From: Dongia mobilis
GTDB lineage: Bacteria > Pseudomonadota > Alphaproteobacteria > Dongiales > Dongiaceae
Reading direction: 5' to 3'
Assembly: GCF_004363235.1 (NCBI RefSeq)
Contig: NZ_SNYW01000008.1
Coordinates: 248,001-312,000, forward strand
DNA: 64,000 nucleotides
The notes beneath the pieces were generated by a model, which saw only the letters and a list, made by a program, of their open reading frames with translations, was not told the DNA's origin and ran no database searches. Below are positions 33,055-42,662 of this stretch, in pieces; positions within the stretch are counted from its first letter, which is position 1; the number at the start of each line of letters is the position of its first letter. The translations under genes were made by a program, and so were the position numbers.

Positions 33055-33882
33055 TCACCCTGCCGGCTTCCTGCCCCGGCGCAGCAGGACCTGCGCCGTG
33101 ATGAGGGCGGTCAGCGAGAACAGCATGACGGCGGTGCCGATGGCGTTGATCTCCGGAGTGACGCCGCGGCGGATCGACGAGAAGACATAGATGGGCAGTG
33201 TCTGCTGCGAGCCGGCGACGAAGAAGGCGATCACGAAATCGTCGAAGCTGAAAGTGAAGGAGAGCAGGAAGCCGGCGACGATGCCCGGCATCAGCTGCGG
33301 CAGGGTCACCTGGCGGAAGGTGGCGACGGGATCGGCATAGAGATCGGCCGAGGCCTCGATGAGGGAGCGGTCCATGCCGGCGATGCGCGCCCGCACGATG
33401 ACGATGACAAGGGCCATGGCGAAGAGCGTGTGGGCGGCAATGATCGAGCCATAGCCGAGGCCGAGTTTCGGCGGCGCCTCGCCCGGCCAGATTCCGGCGA
33501 TCAGCGCATTGGCGGCATCGAAGGTGGTGACGAGCGCGATGAGGGTCGCAATGCCGATGACAATGCCCGGCACCATGATGGCGACATAGGTAAGGCCGTC
33601 GAAGATCGTGCGCAAGGGGCCCCTGACGCCTTGCAGCGCCAGCGCCGCCATGGTGCCCATGACGGTGGCAAGGGTGGCGCTGGTCGCGGCAACGACAAGA
33701 CTGTTCTTGAGCGCCCCCAGCATCAGCTTGTTGTTCGCCGCCTTGACATACCAGCTGAAGGCAAAGCCCTGGAAATCCGACGCGTTGTTGCCGCTGTTGA
33801 AGCTGAACAGCACGATGAGAGCGATCGGCGCATAGAGGAAAAGATAGACGAAGGCCGCATATCCGCGCAGCATGGCCCGCAC
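33055..33882 (-). CDS. Polyamine-type ABC transporter permease (PotC-like)
   Basis: The 275-residue inner-membrane protein has six predicted helices. Its EAA-loop region, LIEASADLYADPVATFRQVTLP, docks on the ATPase. It resembles PotC/PotI/YdcV, the second permease of spermidine/putrescine-class importers. It starts three bases after the stop of the PotB-like gene, and the four-gene order is ATPase, binding protein, PotB-like, PotC-like. The substrate may be a polyamine or a related cation; sequence alone does not decide. Confidence 0.9.
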   Translation of the reverse strand: MRAMLRGYAAFVYLFLYAPIALIVLFSFNSGNNASDFQGFAFSWYVKAANNKLMLGALKNSLVVAATSATLATVMGTMAALALQGVRGPLRTIFDGLTYVAIMVPGIVIGIATLIALVTTFDAANALIAGIWPGEAPPKLGLGYGSIIAAHTLFAMALVIVIVRARIAGMDRSLIEASADLYADPVATFRQVTLPQLMPGIVAGFLLSFTFSFDDFVIAFFVAGSQQTLPIYVFSSIRRGVTPEINAIGTAVMLFSLTALITAQVLLRRGRKPAG

Positions 33883-33885
33883 CCC

Positions 33886-34758
33886 CTACATCAGCGAGAC
33901 GTCGCGGCCACCGGTGCCGCGCGTCGCCTTGAGGTAAAGCGTCACCGTCACCACCATGATGACGACGAGGGCCATGGCGCAGGCCGAGCCGAACGGCCAG
34001 TTGAGGCTCTGCAGGAACAGATCGACCAGGGCATTGCCGATGAAGAACACCTTGCCGCCACCCAGCATCTGCGGAATGAGGTATTCGCCCATCAACAGGA
34101 TGAAGACCAGCATGCAGCCGGTGATGACGCCGGGGGCGGAGAGCGGCAGTGTCACCTGGCGGAAGGTGGCGAAGGGGGCCGCCCCCAGATCCTCCGAAGC
34201 CTCCAGCAGGCGCTTGTCGAGCTTCTCCAGGCTGACGAAGATCGGGAAGACCATCAACGGCAGATAGCCATAGACAATGCCGACCAGTACGGCCAAGGGC
34301 GTGTTGATGAGGCGCACACCCTCGATGCCGATATAGTCGAGGAGCTGCGGCAGGCCGCGTCCCCCCAGGATGAACATCCAGGCATAGGTGCGGATGAGAA
34401 AGCTGGTCCAGAACGGCACCACCACCAGGATGAGGAGGAAGAGCCGCGTCTTCGGACTGGCCTTCACCGCGAGATAATAGGCCAGCGGATATCCGGCCAG
34501 CAGGCAGATGAGGGTCCCCGCCGGGGCCAGGGTCAGCGTGTTCTGGAACGCGGTCCAGCGGGCACCGAGGTTGAGGTAGTTGTCGAACGTGAAGGCCGCC
34601 TGGTAGCCGCCCGTCTCCGCCCGTTCGCCGACGGAATAAACCAGGACGACGATGAGCGGCAGCACCAGCAGCGCCAGATACCAGAACGCACTCGGCGCCA
34701 GCAGGACATAGGCCCAGCGGCGGCGCGAACGTTCCTGGATGACGGCGGAATCGGTCAT
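33886..34758 (-). CDS. Polyamine-type ABC transporter permease (PotB-like)
   Basis: The 290-residue product has a short cytoplasmic N terminus, then six helices (first at WAYVLLAPSAFWYLALLVLP). The EAA loop is LLEASEDLGAAPFATFRQVTLP. It pairs with the PotC-like permease. The ATG at 34758 is chosen over a TTG at 34779 for codon strength and its AGGAT site. A palindromic repeat occupies the 119 bases between the binding-protein gene and this one and may lower or stabilise expression of the distal half of the operon. Confidence 0.9.
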   Translation of the reverse strand: MTDSAVIQERSRRRWAYVLLAPSAFWYLALLVLPLIVVLVYSVGERAETGGYQAAFTFDNYLNLGARWTAFQNTLTLAPAGTLICLLAGYPLAYYLAVKASPKTRLFLLILVVVPFWTSFLIRTYAWMFILGGRGLPQLLDYIGIEGVRLINTPLAVLVGIVYGYLPLMVFPIFVSLEKLDKRLLEASEDLGAAPFATFRQVTLPLSAPGVITGCMLVFILLMGEYLIPQMLGGGKVFFIGNALVDLFLQSLNWPFGSACAMALVVIMVVTVTLYLKATRGTGGRDVSLM

Positions 34759-34779
34759 GGAAACATCCTGCAGCGGCAA

Positions 34780-34859
34780 GAGTGGTTGCCCGGGTCAAGC
34801 CCGGGCATGACGGTCACAGAAAAACCCGTCATTGCCGGGCTTGACCCGGCAATCCACTC
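34780..34859. repeat. Nested palindromic intergenic repeat inside the transporter operon
   Basis: Left arm 34780-34813 and right arm 34826-34859 are imperfect inverse copies. Each arm itself contains a hairpin, TGCCCGGG-TCAAG-CCCGGGCA and TTGCCGGG-CTTGA-CCCGGCAA. The family hallmark CATGAC/GTCAT and the ends GAGTGG/CCACTC are present. The layout is like two facing copies of one mini-palindrome, as in the repeat near 33.0 kb. Confidence 0.85.
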
Positions 34860-34877
34860 TCTCCGCATTGCGCGCCC

Positions 34878-36023
34878 TTACGCCGATTTGAACCGCGCCA
34901 TGATCTCGGCGCGCAAGGGATTGGTCAGCACGTCGCTGGCGCCGAATTCCAGCGGGGTCAGCAGTTCCGCCGCCGGATACATGATGGGATCGTTGGCGAC
35001 ATCAGGCGGCAGCTTGGCGATGACCCGCTTGTCGGCAACCGGATAGCCGTGGAACAGCAATTCCTTCGTGTTCACTTCCGGGTCCAGCAGATAGTTGATC
35101 AGGGCATAGGCGCCCTTCTTGTTGGGCGCCGCCTTCGGGACGGCGTAGAAATCGGACCAGATCTCGCCGCCTTCCTTGCCCAGCACATAGACGATCTCGG
35201 GGATGTCCTTGTGCAGCTGCTTGCCGTCGCCGGTCCAGGCCACCGACATCCAGGCATCGCCATTGCGCATCGAGGGCTGGTAGTCGCTGTTGATGGCAAA
35301 GAGATGCGGCTTCGCCTCGATCAGCAGCTTTTCGGCATCGGCCAGTTCCTTCTCGTCGTTCGAGTTGAAGGAATAGCCGAAATACTTGAGCGCATTGCCG
35401 ATGGTGGTGAGCTGGTAGTCATGCACCATGACGCGGCCCGAGGCCTTGTCCTTGGTGATGTCCCAGAATTCCTTCCACGAGGTGATCTTGTCGGGCAGTT
35501 CCTTGGTGTTCTGCACGAAGCCGGTGGTGCCCCAATCCTTGTGCACGGCATAGACCTTGCCGCCGATCGAGCCGGGCTCGGTCATGCGCGGATCGGTCAG
35601 CGAGGCCGGGTCGTAATTCGGGATCTGTGCGAGGTCCAGCGGGTCGATGAGGTCGGCATCGACATAGTTCTGGATCGTGTAGTTGGTCGGCACGAAGACG
35701 TCCCAGCCGGTGCCGCCGGCCTTCAGCTTGGCATACATCTCCTCGTTCGAGCCGAACACGGTGAGTTCAACTGTGGCGCCGGTCATTTCGGCGAAGGCAT
35801 CGAGATTGGCCTGATCGTGATAGTTCGGCCATGAGGTGAGCGATACCTTGTCGCCGATTTCGCCGGCGGCAAAGGTGGGCCGCGGGCGCAGGCCCGGCAC
35901 GGCGCCTGCCAGCACGGCCATGGCGGTGCCGAGGCCGGTGACGCCGAGGAAATGCCGGCGCGAGATCGAGCCCATCTGGTAGCGGCGCAGCTGGGCGATG
36001 AATTCCTTGCGTGGATCGGTCAT
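34878..36023 (-). CDS. Polyamine-type extracellular binding protein (PotD/PotF-like)
   Basis: The 381-residue product begins with a twin-arginine type signal (ISRRHFLGVTGLG, then a hydrophobic stretch ending FAAGE), so it may be exported folded. The mature part fits the PotD/PotF class: VSLTSWPNYHDQANLDAFAEMTGATVELTVF, then DVFVPTNYTIQNYV and NYLLDPEVNTKELLFHGYPV (partly quoted by sense). The ATG at 36023 is preferred because AAGGGAG lies upstream and the Tat motif falls near the N terminus; the frame is open to 36128. It captures substrate in the periplasm for the adjacent permeases. Confidence 0.9.
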   Translation of the reverse strand: MTDPRKEFIAQLRRYQMGSISRRHFLGVTGLGTAMAVLAGAVPGLRPRPTFAAGEIGDKVSLTSWPNYHDQANLDAFAEMTGATVELTVFGSNEEMYAKLKAGGTGWDVFVPTNYTIQNYVDADLIDPLDLAQIPNYDPASLTDPRMTEPGSIGGKVYAVHKDWGTTGFVQNTKELPDKITSWKEFWDITKDKASGRVMVHDYQLTTIGNALKYFGYSFNSNDEKELADAEKLLIEAKPHLFAINSDYQPSMRNGDAWMSVAWTGDGKQLHKDIPEIVYVLGKEGGEIWSDFYAVPKAAPNKKGAYALINYLLDPEVNTKELLFHGYPVADKRVIAKLPPDVANDPIMYPAAELLTPLEFGASDVLTNPLRAEIMARFKSA

Positions 36024-36155
36024 AGCAACGACTCCCTTTCGATGATGTGAGGCCCCAGTTTCGTCGACCGGATTCGTCGACATGACGCGGTATGGTTCTT
36101 GTTCTTCCGCTGCTTCCGCCGGCGTCATCGGCGCATCGGAATATCCCTTGCCGCC

Positions 36156-37313
36156 TCAGCTTTCTGCCAGCATCAGCGCGCGCTCGTGCTGCCAGCCCAG
36201 CAACACCTGGTCACCCGGCTCCAGCCCTTGGGCATGGGTGGCCGATTTCGGCAGGCGCACGAGGACGGGGCCCAGCCCCTCCGCCTCCACCTGGAACTCG
36301 CTGTGGTCGCCGAGATAGATGCGATTGGTCAGCCGCGCCGGGCGCGCGACATCGAGGCCGGCCGGCGGGGAAGTGGGCCGCCACAATCCGATCGCCTCCG
36401 GCCGCAGCGCGATGACGGCGCGGTCGCCGGTCTTGAGGCGCGCACCCAGGCGGCTGAACGGCGCCTTCAGCGTGAGGCCGCTCGCCGTCACCAGCGTGCC
36501 GCCGGTATTGTCGCTGCCCGCCACCTGCCCGGCGAAGAAATTGGATTCGCCGACGAAATCGGCGACATAGCGGTTGACCGGCGCGTCGTACAATTCCTCG
36601 GGACTGCCCAGCTGGACGACCTTGCCGTCCTTCATGATGCCGATCGTGTCGGACATCGAGAGCGCTTCCTCCTGGTCATGCGTCACCAGGACAAAGGTGA
36701 TGCCGACCTCGCGCTGCAGGTTCTGCAGTTCGATCTGCATCTCGCGGCGAAGCTTGCGGTCAAGGGCGGCCAGCGGTTCGTCCAGCAACAGCACGGTCGG
36801 CCGGTTTACCAGCGCGCGGGCCAGCGCCACGCGCTGCTGCTGGCCGCCGGACAATTCCCAGATGCGTCGCCTCGCCAGTTGCGGCAGGCGTACCAGCTCG
36901 AGGGCTTCCGCCACGCGACGGTCGATTTCGCCTTGTGCCAGGCGCGGCCGCCCGGGAACGCGCTGCCGGAGGCCATAGCCGACATTGGCCGCGACATCCA
37001 TGTGCGGGAACAGCGCGTAATGCTGGAACACCATGTTGACCGGGCGGCGATAGGCGGGGACGCCCACCACCGATTGCCCGGCGATCTCGATCGAGCCGGC
37101 GCTCGGCTGTTCGAACCCGGCGATGAGGCGCAGGGAGGTGGTCTTGCCGCAGCCCGAGGGGCCGAGGAAGGAATGGAACGAGCCGCGCTTCAGCGCGAAG
37201 CTGACATCGTCGACCGCTCGAACCTCGCCGAAATACCTGGCGACCGAACGGAACTCGACGTCAAACGAACCGGTCTCCGCCGCTGCTGCTGCCACGAATG
37301 CCGCACTCCCCAA
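36156..37313 (-). CDS. Polyamine-type ABC transporter ATP-binding protein (PotA-like)
   Basis: The 385-residue product has a complete ABC ATPase: Walker A GPSGCGKT, Q-loop VFQHYALFP, signature LSGGQQQR, Walker B VLLLDEPLAALD and switch His in VTHDQEEAL. A C-terminal TOBE-type regulatory domain (about 270-385) follows, as in PotA and related MalK-like subunits. It heads the four-gene importer operon; about 130 bases separate it from the binding-protein gene. The first eleven residues are Ala-rich and the true start could be a later codon. Confidence 0.93.
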   Translation of the reverse strand: MGSAAFVAAAAAETGSFDVEFRSVARYFGEVRAVDDVSFALKRGSFHSFLGPSGCGKTTSLRLIAGFEQPSAGSIEIAGQSVVGVPAYRRPVNMVFQHYALFPHMDVAANVGYGLRQRVPGRPRLAQGEIDRRVAEALELVRLPQLARRRIWELSGGQQQRVALARALVNRPTVLLLDEPLAALDRKLRREMQIELQNLQREVGITFVLVTHDQEEALSMSDTIGIMKDGKVVQLGSPEELYDAPVNRYVADFVGESNFFAGQVAGSDNTGGTLVTASGLTLKAPFSRLGARLKTGDRAVIALRPEAIGLWRPTSPPAGLDVARPARLTNRIYLGDHSEFQVEAEGLGPVLVRLPKSATHAQGLEPGDQVLLGWQHERALMLAES

Positions 37314-37422
37314 GTCACGGACCGGCGCTCATTGGCTCCTGGCGTCGGTTCCACCTCTCACTCGTAGCGCGTTTGCCACTCAATGAAAAGTGGCTAGCAA
37401 ATTTTCATTTCTGGTTGCGCAC

Positions 37423-37456
37423 AAAGAAAAACGGCGGCACCAGGTGGTGCCGCCGT
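37423..37456 (-). terminator. Strong intrinsic terminator after the BI-1 gene
   Basis: ACGGCGGCACCA (37431-37442) pairs perfectly with TGGTGCCGCCGT (37445-37456). On the minus strand the stem is followed by TTTTTCTTTG. It lies 20 bases beyond the BI-1 stop. A second, weaker stem, AATGAAAA/TTTTCATT (37382-37409), lies further on. Confidence 0.92.
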
Positions 37457-37475
37457 CGGTCTGATTGAAGCCGGC

Positions 37476-38207
37476 CTACTCGCGGTTGCCGAGGAAGCGC
37501 AGCATGAACAGGAAGAGGTTGATGAAGTCCATATAGAGGACGAAGGCGCCGAGGATCGACTTCTTGGTCGCCACCTCGTGGCCGTCGGCTTCCCAATAGA
37601 ACTCCTTGATCTTCTGCGTGTCATAGGCGGCAAGGCCGGTGAAGACCAGGACACCGATGATCGAGATCGCGAATTCCAGGGCGCTCGACTGCATGAACAA
37701 ATTGACCAGCATGGCGATGACCAGGCCGAACACGCCCATGATCAGGAAATTGCCCATACCGGACAAATCCTTCTTCGTCGTGTAGCCCCAGAGGCTCATG
37801 GCCAGGAAGGTCGAGGCGGCGATGAAGAAGGTCTTCACGATCGAGGCCGTGGTGTAGACCGCGAAGATATAGGAGAGGCTGAGCCCCATGATGCCGGCAA
37901 AGGCCCAGAACAGGATCTGGGCGGTCGACATGCTCATGGCATGGATGCGCATGCCGAAGAACAAGGCAAAGCCCAGTGGGGCCAGCATCACCACCCAGGC
38001 GAGCGGCGTACCATAGATCAGGCCCAGCATCGCCTCGTTATTGCCGACAAGATAGGAAATAATTCCGGTGAGCGCCAGGCCACCGCCCATATAGGCGTAG
38101 ACCTTCTGCATATGGGCGCGGAGGCCTGCGTCGATCGCCGCCGATTGGGCGCTGGCATAGCCCTGCGTCCGGCTGGTGGCATATTCATGGTTCGGTCCGG
38201 TGACCAT
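37476..38207 (-). CDS. Bax inhibitor-1 / YccA-family membrane protein
   Basis: The 243-residue product has seven membrane helices (from [21 protein letters not shown]) and the BI-1 family pattern, including the C-terminal [26 protein letters not shown] segment whose Asp pair is linked to pH-dependent calcium leak in structurally studied homologues. Bacterial members such as YbhL and YccA modulate membrane protease FtsH or ion homeostasis. It is a single-gene unit, closed by a strong terminator and divergent from trpS. Confidence 0.92.
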   Translation of the reverse strand: MVTGPNHEYATSRTQGYASAQSAAIDAGLRAHMQKVYAYMGGGLALTGIISYLVGNNEAMLGLIYGTPLAWVVMLAPLGFALFFGMRIHAMSMSTAQILFWAFAGIMGLSLSYIFAVYTTASIVKTFFIAASTFLAMSLWGYTTKKDLSGMGNFLIMGVFGLVIAMLVNLFMQSSALEFAISIIGVLVFTGLAAYDTQKIKEFYWEADGHEVATKKSILGAFVLYMDFINLFLFMLRFLGNRE

Positions 38208-38424
38208 TTTCGTTCACTCCCCGTTCTATCCAATGCCGCTGAAGCTTGCGGCTAGCTGGCAATGTAGGGGTGAGTTGCCAAAAATCAATAGCTGCCGGGC
38301 CCTTGGCGGGAAATCGGAAGCACTGCGCGGCCGCCATCGAAATCAATTGCGGAACGACGGCTTAGGCCCCATAAACCGGCCCGGAACGGGCAGTTTTCAG
38401 GACAATATTCAGGATCCGCGCATC

Positions 38425-39456
38425 ATGAAGGGCCGCATTTTTTCCGGCGTGCAGCCGACCCACACGCTTCATCTGGGCAATTACTTGGGCGCGGTGCGCA
38501 ACTGGGTGCGCATGCAGAAGGAATTCGAGTGCATCTTCTGCGTCGTCGACATGCATGCGATCACGCTGTTCCAGGAGCCGCAGGCGCTTCGCCAGAACAC
38601 GCGCGAGGTAACGGCGGCCTTCATGGCGTCGGGCATCGACGTCTCCCATTCGATCATCTTCGCCCAGAGCCAGAACCGGGTGCATGCGCAGCTTGCCTGG
38701 ATCCTCAATTGCGTGGCGCGGGTGGGCTGGCTCAACCGCATGACCCAGTTCAAGGAGAAGGCCGGCAAGGACCGCGAGAACGCCTCGGTCGGCCTCTACA
38801 CCTATCCGGTGCTGATGGCGGCCGACATCCTCGGCTATCGCGCCACCCATGTGCCGGTGGGCGAGGACCAGAAGCAGCATCTGGAACTCGCCCGCGACAT
38901 CGCCCAGAAATTCAACAATGATTACGGCGTTGATTGTCTGGTGCCGCCGGCGCCGGTCATCGGCGGCCCGGCGGCGCGCGTCATGTCCTTGCGCGACGGC
39001 ACCAAGAAGATGTCGAAATCGGACCCTTCCGACTATTCCCGCATCAACATGACCGACGATGCCGACACGATCGCCCTCAAGCTGCGCAAGGCAAAGACCG
39101 ACCCGGCGCCGCTGCCGGGCGCGGAAGTGCTGGACGCCAAGGGCGCGGTGACGGCCGAAGCCGAAGCGGCGCGGCCGGAGGCCTATAACCTGCTGGCGAT
39201 CTATGCCGCCCTTTCCGACCGCGAGATCGGCGATGTCATCAACCAGTTCGCGGGAAGGGAATTTTCCGCCTTCAAGCGCGAATTGACCGATCTCGCGGTT
39301 GCCGTCCTTGGGCCGATCGGCGCCGAGATGAAGCGCCTGCTGGCGCATCCGGGCGAGATCGATGCGGTGCTGTCGCAAGGTGCCGCCCGCGCCCGCGCCC
39401 TCTCCGAGCCGGTCCTCAAGGAGATCGAGGAGGTTGTCGGTTTCCTGTCGGCTTAA
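38425..39456 (+). CDS. trpS: Tryptophanyl-tRNA synthetase
   Basis: TrpS charges tRNA-Trp. The class I signature appears as HLGN at residues 16-19 ([16 protein letters not shown]) and KMSKS in [12 protein letters not shown]. The 343-residue length is typical. The ATG at 38425 is chosen because FSGVQPT must be near the N terminus; the frame is open far upstream. It is divergent from the BI-1 gene, and the 217-base gap holds the promoters of both. Confidence 0.97.
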   Translation: MKGRIFSGVQPTHTLHLGNYLGAVRNWVRMQKEFECIFCVVDMHAITLFQEPQALRQNTREVTAAFMASGIDVSHSIIFAQSQNRVHAQLAWILNCVARVGWLNRMTQFKEKAGKDRENASVGLYTYPVLMAADILGYRATHVPVGEDQKQHLELARDIAQKFNNDYGVDCLVPPAPVIGGPAARVMSLRDGTKKMSKSDPSDYSRINMTDDADTIALKLRKAKTDPAPLPGAEVLDAKGAVTAEAEAARPEAYNLLAIYAALSDREIGDVINQFAGREFSAFKRELTDLAVAVLGPIGAEMKRLLAHPGEIDAVLSQGAARARALSEPVLKEIEEVVGFLSA

Positions 39457-39490
39457 AATGGCCGGCCGGGTAGCCATCCTTGATCGCCAC

Positions 39491-39536
39491 CCCATCTCGT
39501 CATCCCCGGCATGACGCCGAGTGGATGGAAGATGGG
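39491..39536. repeat. Degenerate palindromic intergenic repeat
   Basis: CCCATCT (39491-39497) pairs with AGATGGG (39530-39536) around CGTCATCCCCGGCATGACG and GTGGATGG, words typical of the palindromic repeats near 33.0 and 34.8 kb. The inner stem is shortened, as if deleted. It lies between trpS and the DUF2333 gene. Confidence 0.5.
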
Positions 39537-39624
39537 CCGGCACCTGCACACATTGCGGTCATGCCAATGCCTCCCTATCTGCTAGGGGCATTGCCATCGC
39601 AACCAGCCGAGGGTCCGCCTGCCC

Positions 39625-40677
39625 ATGAGTGACGAGTTCATCGCTGACCAGCCTGCTGGCGACCGATCTGGGAATGATACCCGGCGAACCGGCTGGCGCC
39701 GCTTCCTGCCGCGTATCGGCGGGCTTGCCCTGTCCCGGCCGCACGAAGATGGCGAGCGCAGCCGCTGGGTGACGGGGTTGCGCTGGGGCGGCTCGGCGCT
39801 GCTTGCCGTCATGCTGCTCTATTACCCTGTGGGTGCCGCCCTGGTGCACCGGATCAATGACGATCCCGCCTTCAATCCGGGCGTGGTGCCGGCCGAGGCC
39901 AGCAACGCCGTGGCCATGGCGGCCGCCATCATTGACCGCGAGGTGAACCAGACCGGCTGGCCGTCCAATGATCCCTGGTTCTTCCCCGGCGCGGTACTCG
40001 ACAACATGCCGAATTTCCAGGCCGGCGAAATCCAGGCGCTGCAGCGGGTCATCACCGAGCTGCGCGACCAGATCGGCCGCTCGCGCGGCACCTCCTCGAT
40101 CGATCCCGGCCTGCAGAACGCCGCCAGCGCCATCAATACGCGGCCGGACATCTGGTATTTCGACCTCAACCGGTCCTGGGCGCCCCTGACGCCGTCGGAC
40201 AATTACTATCGCGACGCCATGCGCTCGCTGATCGATTTCAATACGCGTCTGGTCGCCGGTCAGGCGGTGTTCGAGCGCCGCGCCGACAACCTGCTCTCTA
40301 CGCTCGAGCGCATCTCGCAGGACCTCGGCGCCGCCTCCAACAAGATCGACCAGGAGATCGACGCCGAATCTGCCGCCTGGTTCGATACCGGCGCCGACGA
40401 CATCTTCTATTTCAACAAGGGCCAGCTCTACGCCTATGGCCTGTTGCTGCGCGCCCTCGGGCGGGATTTCCAGCCGATCCTGGCGGAAAAGGGGGCCAGC
40501 ACGATCTGGCAGCGCATGGTCGATTCGATGCTGGAGGGCGCCGTGCTGCAGCCGCTGTTTGTCGTCAATGGCGAACCGGGTTCGGTGGCGCAGCCCAATC
40601 ACCTGGCCGAGCAGGGCTTCTATCTGCTCCGGGCCCGTGCCCAGCTCGACGAATTGCAGGACATCCTGCGCAAGTGA
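39625..40677 (+). CDS. DUF2333-family membrane-anchored protein
   Basis: A short cytoplasmic N terminus is followed by one membrane helix (about 54-75, GGSALLAVMLLYYPVGAALV) and a 270-residue periplasmic domain. NQTGWPSNDPWFFPGAVLDNMPNFQ (only sense given), IWYFDLNRSWAPLTPSDNYYRDA and DDIFYFNKGQLYAYGLLLRAL mark it as DUF2333. The function is unknown. The 350-residue length fits the family. The following 245 bases before the TauE gene hold a hairpin, CGAAATC/GATTTCG (40751-40769), but no gene. Confidence 0.87.
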   Translation: MSDEFIADQPAGDRSGNDTRRTGWRRFLPRIGGLALSRPHEDGERSRWVTGLRWGGSALLAVMLLYYPVGAALVHRINDDPAFNPGVVPAEASNAVAMAAAIIDREVNQTGWPSNDPWFFPGAVLDNMPNFQAGEIQALQRVITELRDQIGRSRGTSSIDPGLQNAASAINTRPDIWYFDLNRSWAPLTPSDNYYRDAMRSLIDFNTRLVAGQAVFERRADNLLSTLERISQDLGAASNKIDQEIDAESAAWFDTGADDIFYFNKGQLYAYGLLLRALGRDFQPILAEKGASTIWQRMVDSMLEGAVLQPLFVVNGEPGSVAQPNHLAEQGFYLLRARAQLDELQDILRK

Positions 40678-40922
40678 CGGGGCCCTGCCGCCGGCGGGTG
40701 CAGGCAGTGGATTCGATGGGGCCAGCGCCAGCCGCCGCATGAAATCTCCGCGAAATCGGCGTGATTTCGGCGCGGATAGCTTCCCCTTGGAATCACAGTG
40801 ATTTACAGTGACCTCCTGGCGTTGCGGCACCCGAGTCGCGGGGCCGCAAATCCGGCCGAATTGGCGACGGCGGCGTATCCTGGTCCTGGCTTCGGTCACG
40901 CTCCCGTCTTCTGGGGGAAATT

Positions 40923-41879
40923 GTGACCTGGGCGAGCGCCGTCCTCGATTGGTTCCTCGGTCTGCAGATCTATCTGCCGATCGCCGAGGTTGCCCTCAAT
41001 GTCTTCCTGCTCCTCGGGCTCGGCGCCGGCGTCGGCATGCTTTCGGGCCTGTTCGGGGTGGGCGGCGGCTTCCTGCTGACCCCGCTGCTGATCTTCGTCG
41101 GCGTGCCGCCGGCGGTCGCCGTCGCCACGCAATCCAACCAGGTGGTGGCCTCCTCGGTCTCCGGCGTGCTGGCCCATTGGGCGCGCGGTAACGTCGATTT
41201 CAAGATGGGTGCCGTCATGCTGGCGGGCGGCATCGGCGGCTCCAGCCTCGGCGTCATCATCTTCACCGTGCTGAAGGAGCTGGGCCAGATCGATCTCTTC
41301 ATCGCGGTCGCCTATGTCATCACGCTTTCCTCGATCGGCATCCTGATGGCGATCGAATCGGCCAATGCCCTGGCACGCACGCGCCGGCCCAACCGCCTGC
41401 CGACCAAGCTGCACCAGCACAACTGGGCGCAGGGCCTGCCCTTCAAGATGCGCTTCAGGAAGTCGCGGCTTTACATCAGCGCCCTGTTGCCGGCCGGGAT
41501 CGGCTTCGTAGTCGGCATCATGTCGGCCATCATGGGTGTGGGCGGCGCCTTCCTGCTGGTCCCCGCCATGATCTATCTCCTCGGCATGGCGACCAGCGCC
41601 GTCGTCGGCACCTCGCTGTTCCAGATCATCTTCGTGCAGTCCTGGGTCACCTTCTGGCAGGCCAACAACAACCAGACGGTCGACATCCTGCTGGCCCTCA
41701 TCCTCACCATCGGCGGCGTGGTGGGGGCGCAGATGGGCGGGCGCCTCGGCGCCAGGCTGCCGGGCGAGCAACTGCGCTTCCTGATGGCGATCATGATCCT
41801 GGTCACCGCCGGCGGCATGCTCTATGAGCTGGTGGCAACCCCGGCCGATCCCTTCACCCTCGTGATCGGTGGCTATTGA
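40923..41879 (+). CDS. TauE/SafE-family sulfite/anion exporter
   Basis: The 318-residue product has eight or more helices and two related halves. Each half carries the TSUP motif: GMLSGLFGVGGGFLLTPLL and GIMSAIMGVGGAFLLVPAM. Family members export sulfite, sulfoacetate or other organosulfur anions, or take up thiosulfate. Translation starts at a GTG after a GGGGG site. The stop shares one base with the start of the TIGR02186 gene (TGATG), and a universal stress protein gene follows, a set known together in several alphaproteobacteria. Confidence 0.92.
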   Translation: MTWASAVLDWFLGLQIYLPIAEVALNVFLLLGLGAGVGMLSGLFGVGGGFLLTPLLIFVGVPPAVAVATQSNQVVASSVSGVLAHWARGNVDFKMGAVMLAGGIGGSSLGVIIFTVLKELGQIDLFIAVAYVITLSSIGILMAIESANALARTRRPNRLPTKLHQHNWAQGLPFKMRFRKSRLYISALLPAGIGFVVGIMSAIMGVGGAFLLVPAMIYLLGMATSAVVGTSLFQIIFVQSWVTFWQANNNQTVDILLALILTIGGVVGAQMGGRLGARLPGEQLRFLMAIMILVTAGGMLYELVATPADPFTLVIGGY

Positions 41880-42625
41880 TGCGGGCGCTGCTCCGCGCGC
41901 TGGTCCTGCTTCTGGGTCCGTTGCTGGGCGCCGTGCCGCCGGCGCAGGCGCAGGCGCCGCTGATCGCCGATCTCGATGACCATCTCATCGCCATCACCAC
42001 CGGTTTCGCCGGTGCCGATGTGCTGCTGTTCGGCACCACCGACGGGCCGGGCGACGTCATCGTTGTGGTAAAGGGGCCGGTCGACAATGTCGACGTGGTG
42101 CGCAAGGAACGCGTTGCCGGCATCTGGATCAACCGCAAGAGCCTGGGTTTCCAGAATGTGCCGGCGGTCTATATGACCGCCAGTTCCAAGCCGATCGAGG
42201 ACCTGCTGCCCGAGCCGCTGCGCGCCAGTTACCAGATGGGCATTCCCAATATCCGCATCGTTCCGGTCGATCCCGCCGATCCGGAACTGGGCGAATTTTC
42301 CGCCGCCCTCATCCGCAACAAGCAGGCCAGCGGCCTGTTCGCACCGCAGCCCGCCCGCATCCTGTTCATCGGCGACCGCCTGTTCCGGGTCAATCTGCGG
42401 GTTCCTTCCAGCGTGCCGACCGGCACCTATCTGGCCGAGGTCTATCTGGTGCGCGAGCAGAAGGTGGTGGGTGTTCAGACCACGCCGCTGGTGATCAGCA
42501 AGATCGGCTTCGGTGCCGATATCTATGACTTTGCCCATCGCCATGGCGCCGCCTATGGTGTCATCGCCGTCCTGGTGGCGCTGTTCGCCGGCTGGCTGGC
42601 GCATCTTGCCTTCCGTCGCCGCTAG
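41879..42625 (+). CDS. TIGR02186-family transmembrane protein (Alph_Pro_TM)
   Basis: The 248-residue product has a cleavable signal (about 1-23, ending AQAQAP), a periplasmic beta-rich domain (HLIAITTGFAGADVLLFG) and a single C-terminal helix (VIAVLVALFAGWLAHLAF) with a basic end. This is the alphaproteobacterial TIGR02186/PF09608 type. It overlaps the TauE-type gene by one base, so the two are translated together and may form a complex at the inner membrane. Its exact role is not known. Confidence 0.85.
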   Translation: MRALLRALVLLLGPLLGAVPPAQAQAPLIADLDDHLIAITTGFAGADVLLFGTTDGPGDVIVVVKGPVDNVDVVRKERVAGIWINRKSLGFQNVPAVYMTASSKPIEDLLPEPLRASYQMGIPNIRIVPVDPADPELGEFSAALIRNKQASGLFAPQPARILFIGDRLFRVNLRVPSSVPTGTYLAEVYLVREQKVVGVQTTPLVISKIGFGADIYDFAHRHGAAYGVIAVLVALFAGWLAHLAFRRR

Positions 42626-42662
42626 GGTCAGGCTGACGAGGGCACAACAGGGATCGACGGGG

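Noticed and set aside
34780..34859. Intrinsic terminator between the binding-protein and permease genes
   Set aside because: The stems lack a T-tract on the minus strand and copies of the same palindrome occur elsewhere, so it is better called an interspersed repeat.
32899..35046. 715-codon plus-strand frame across the transporter genes
   Set aside because: It spans an intergenic palindrome and several real genes on the other strand and has a Gln/Asp/Arg-rich antisense composition.
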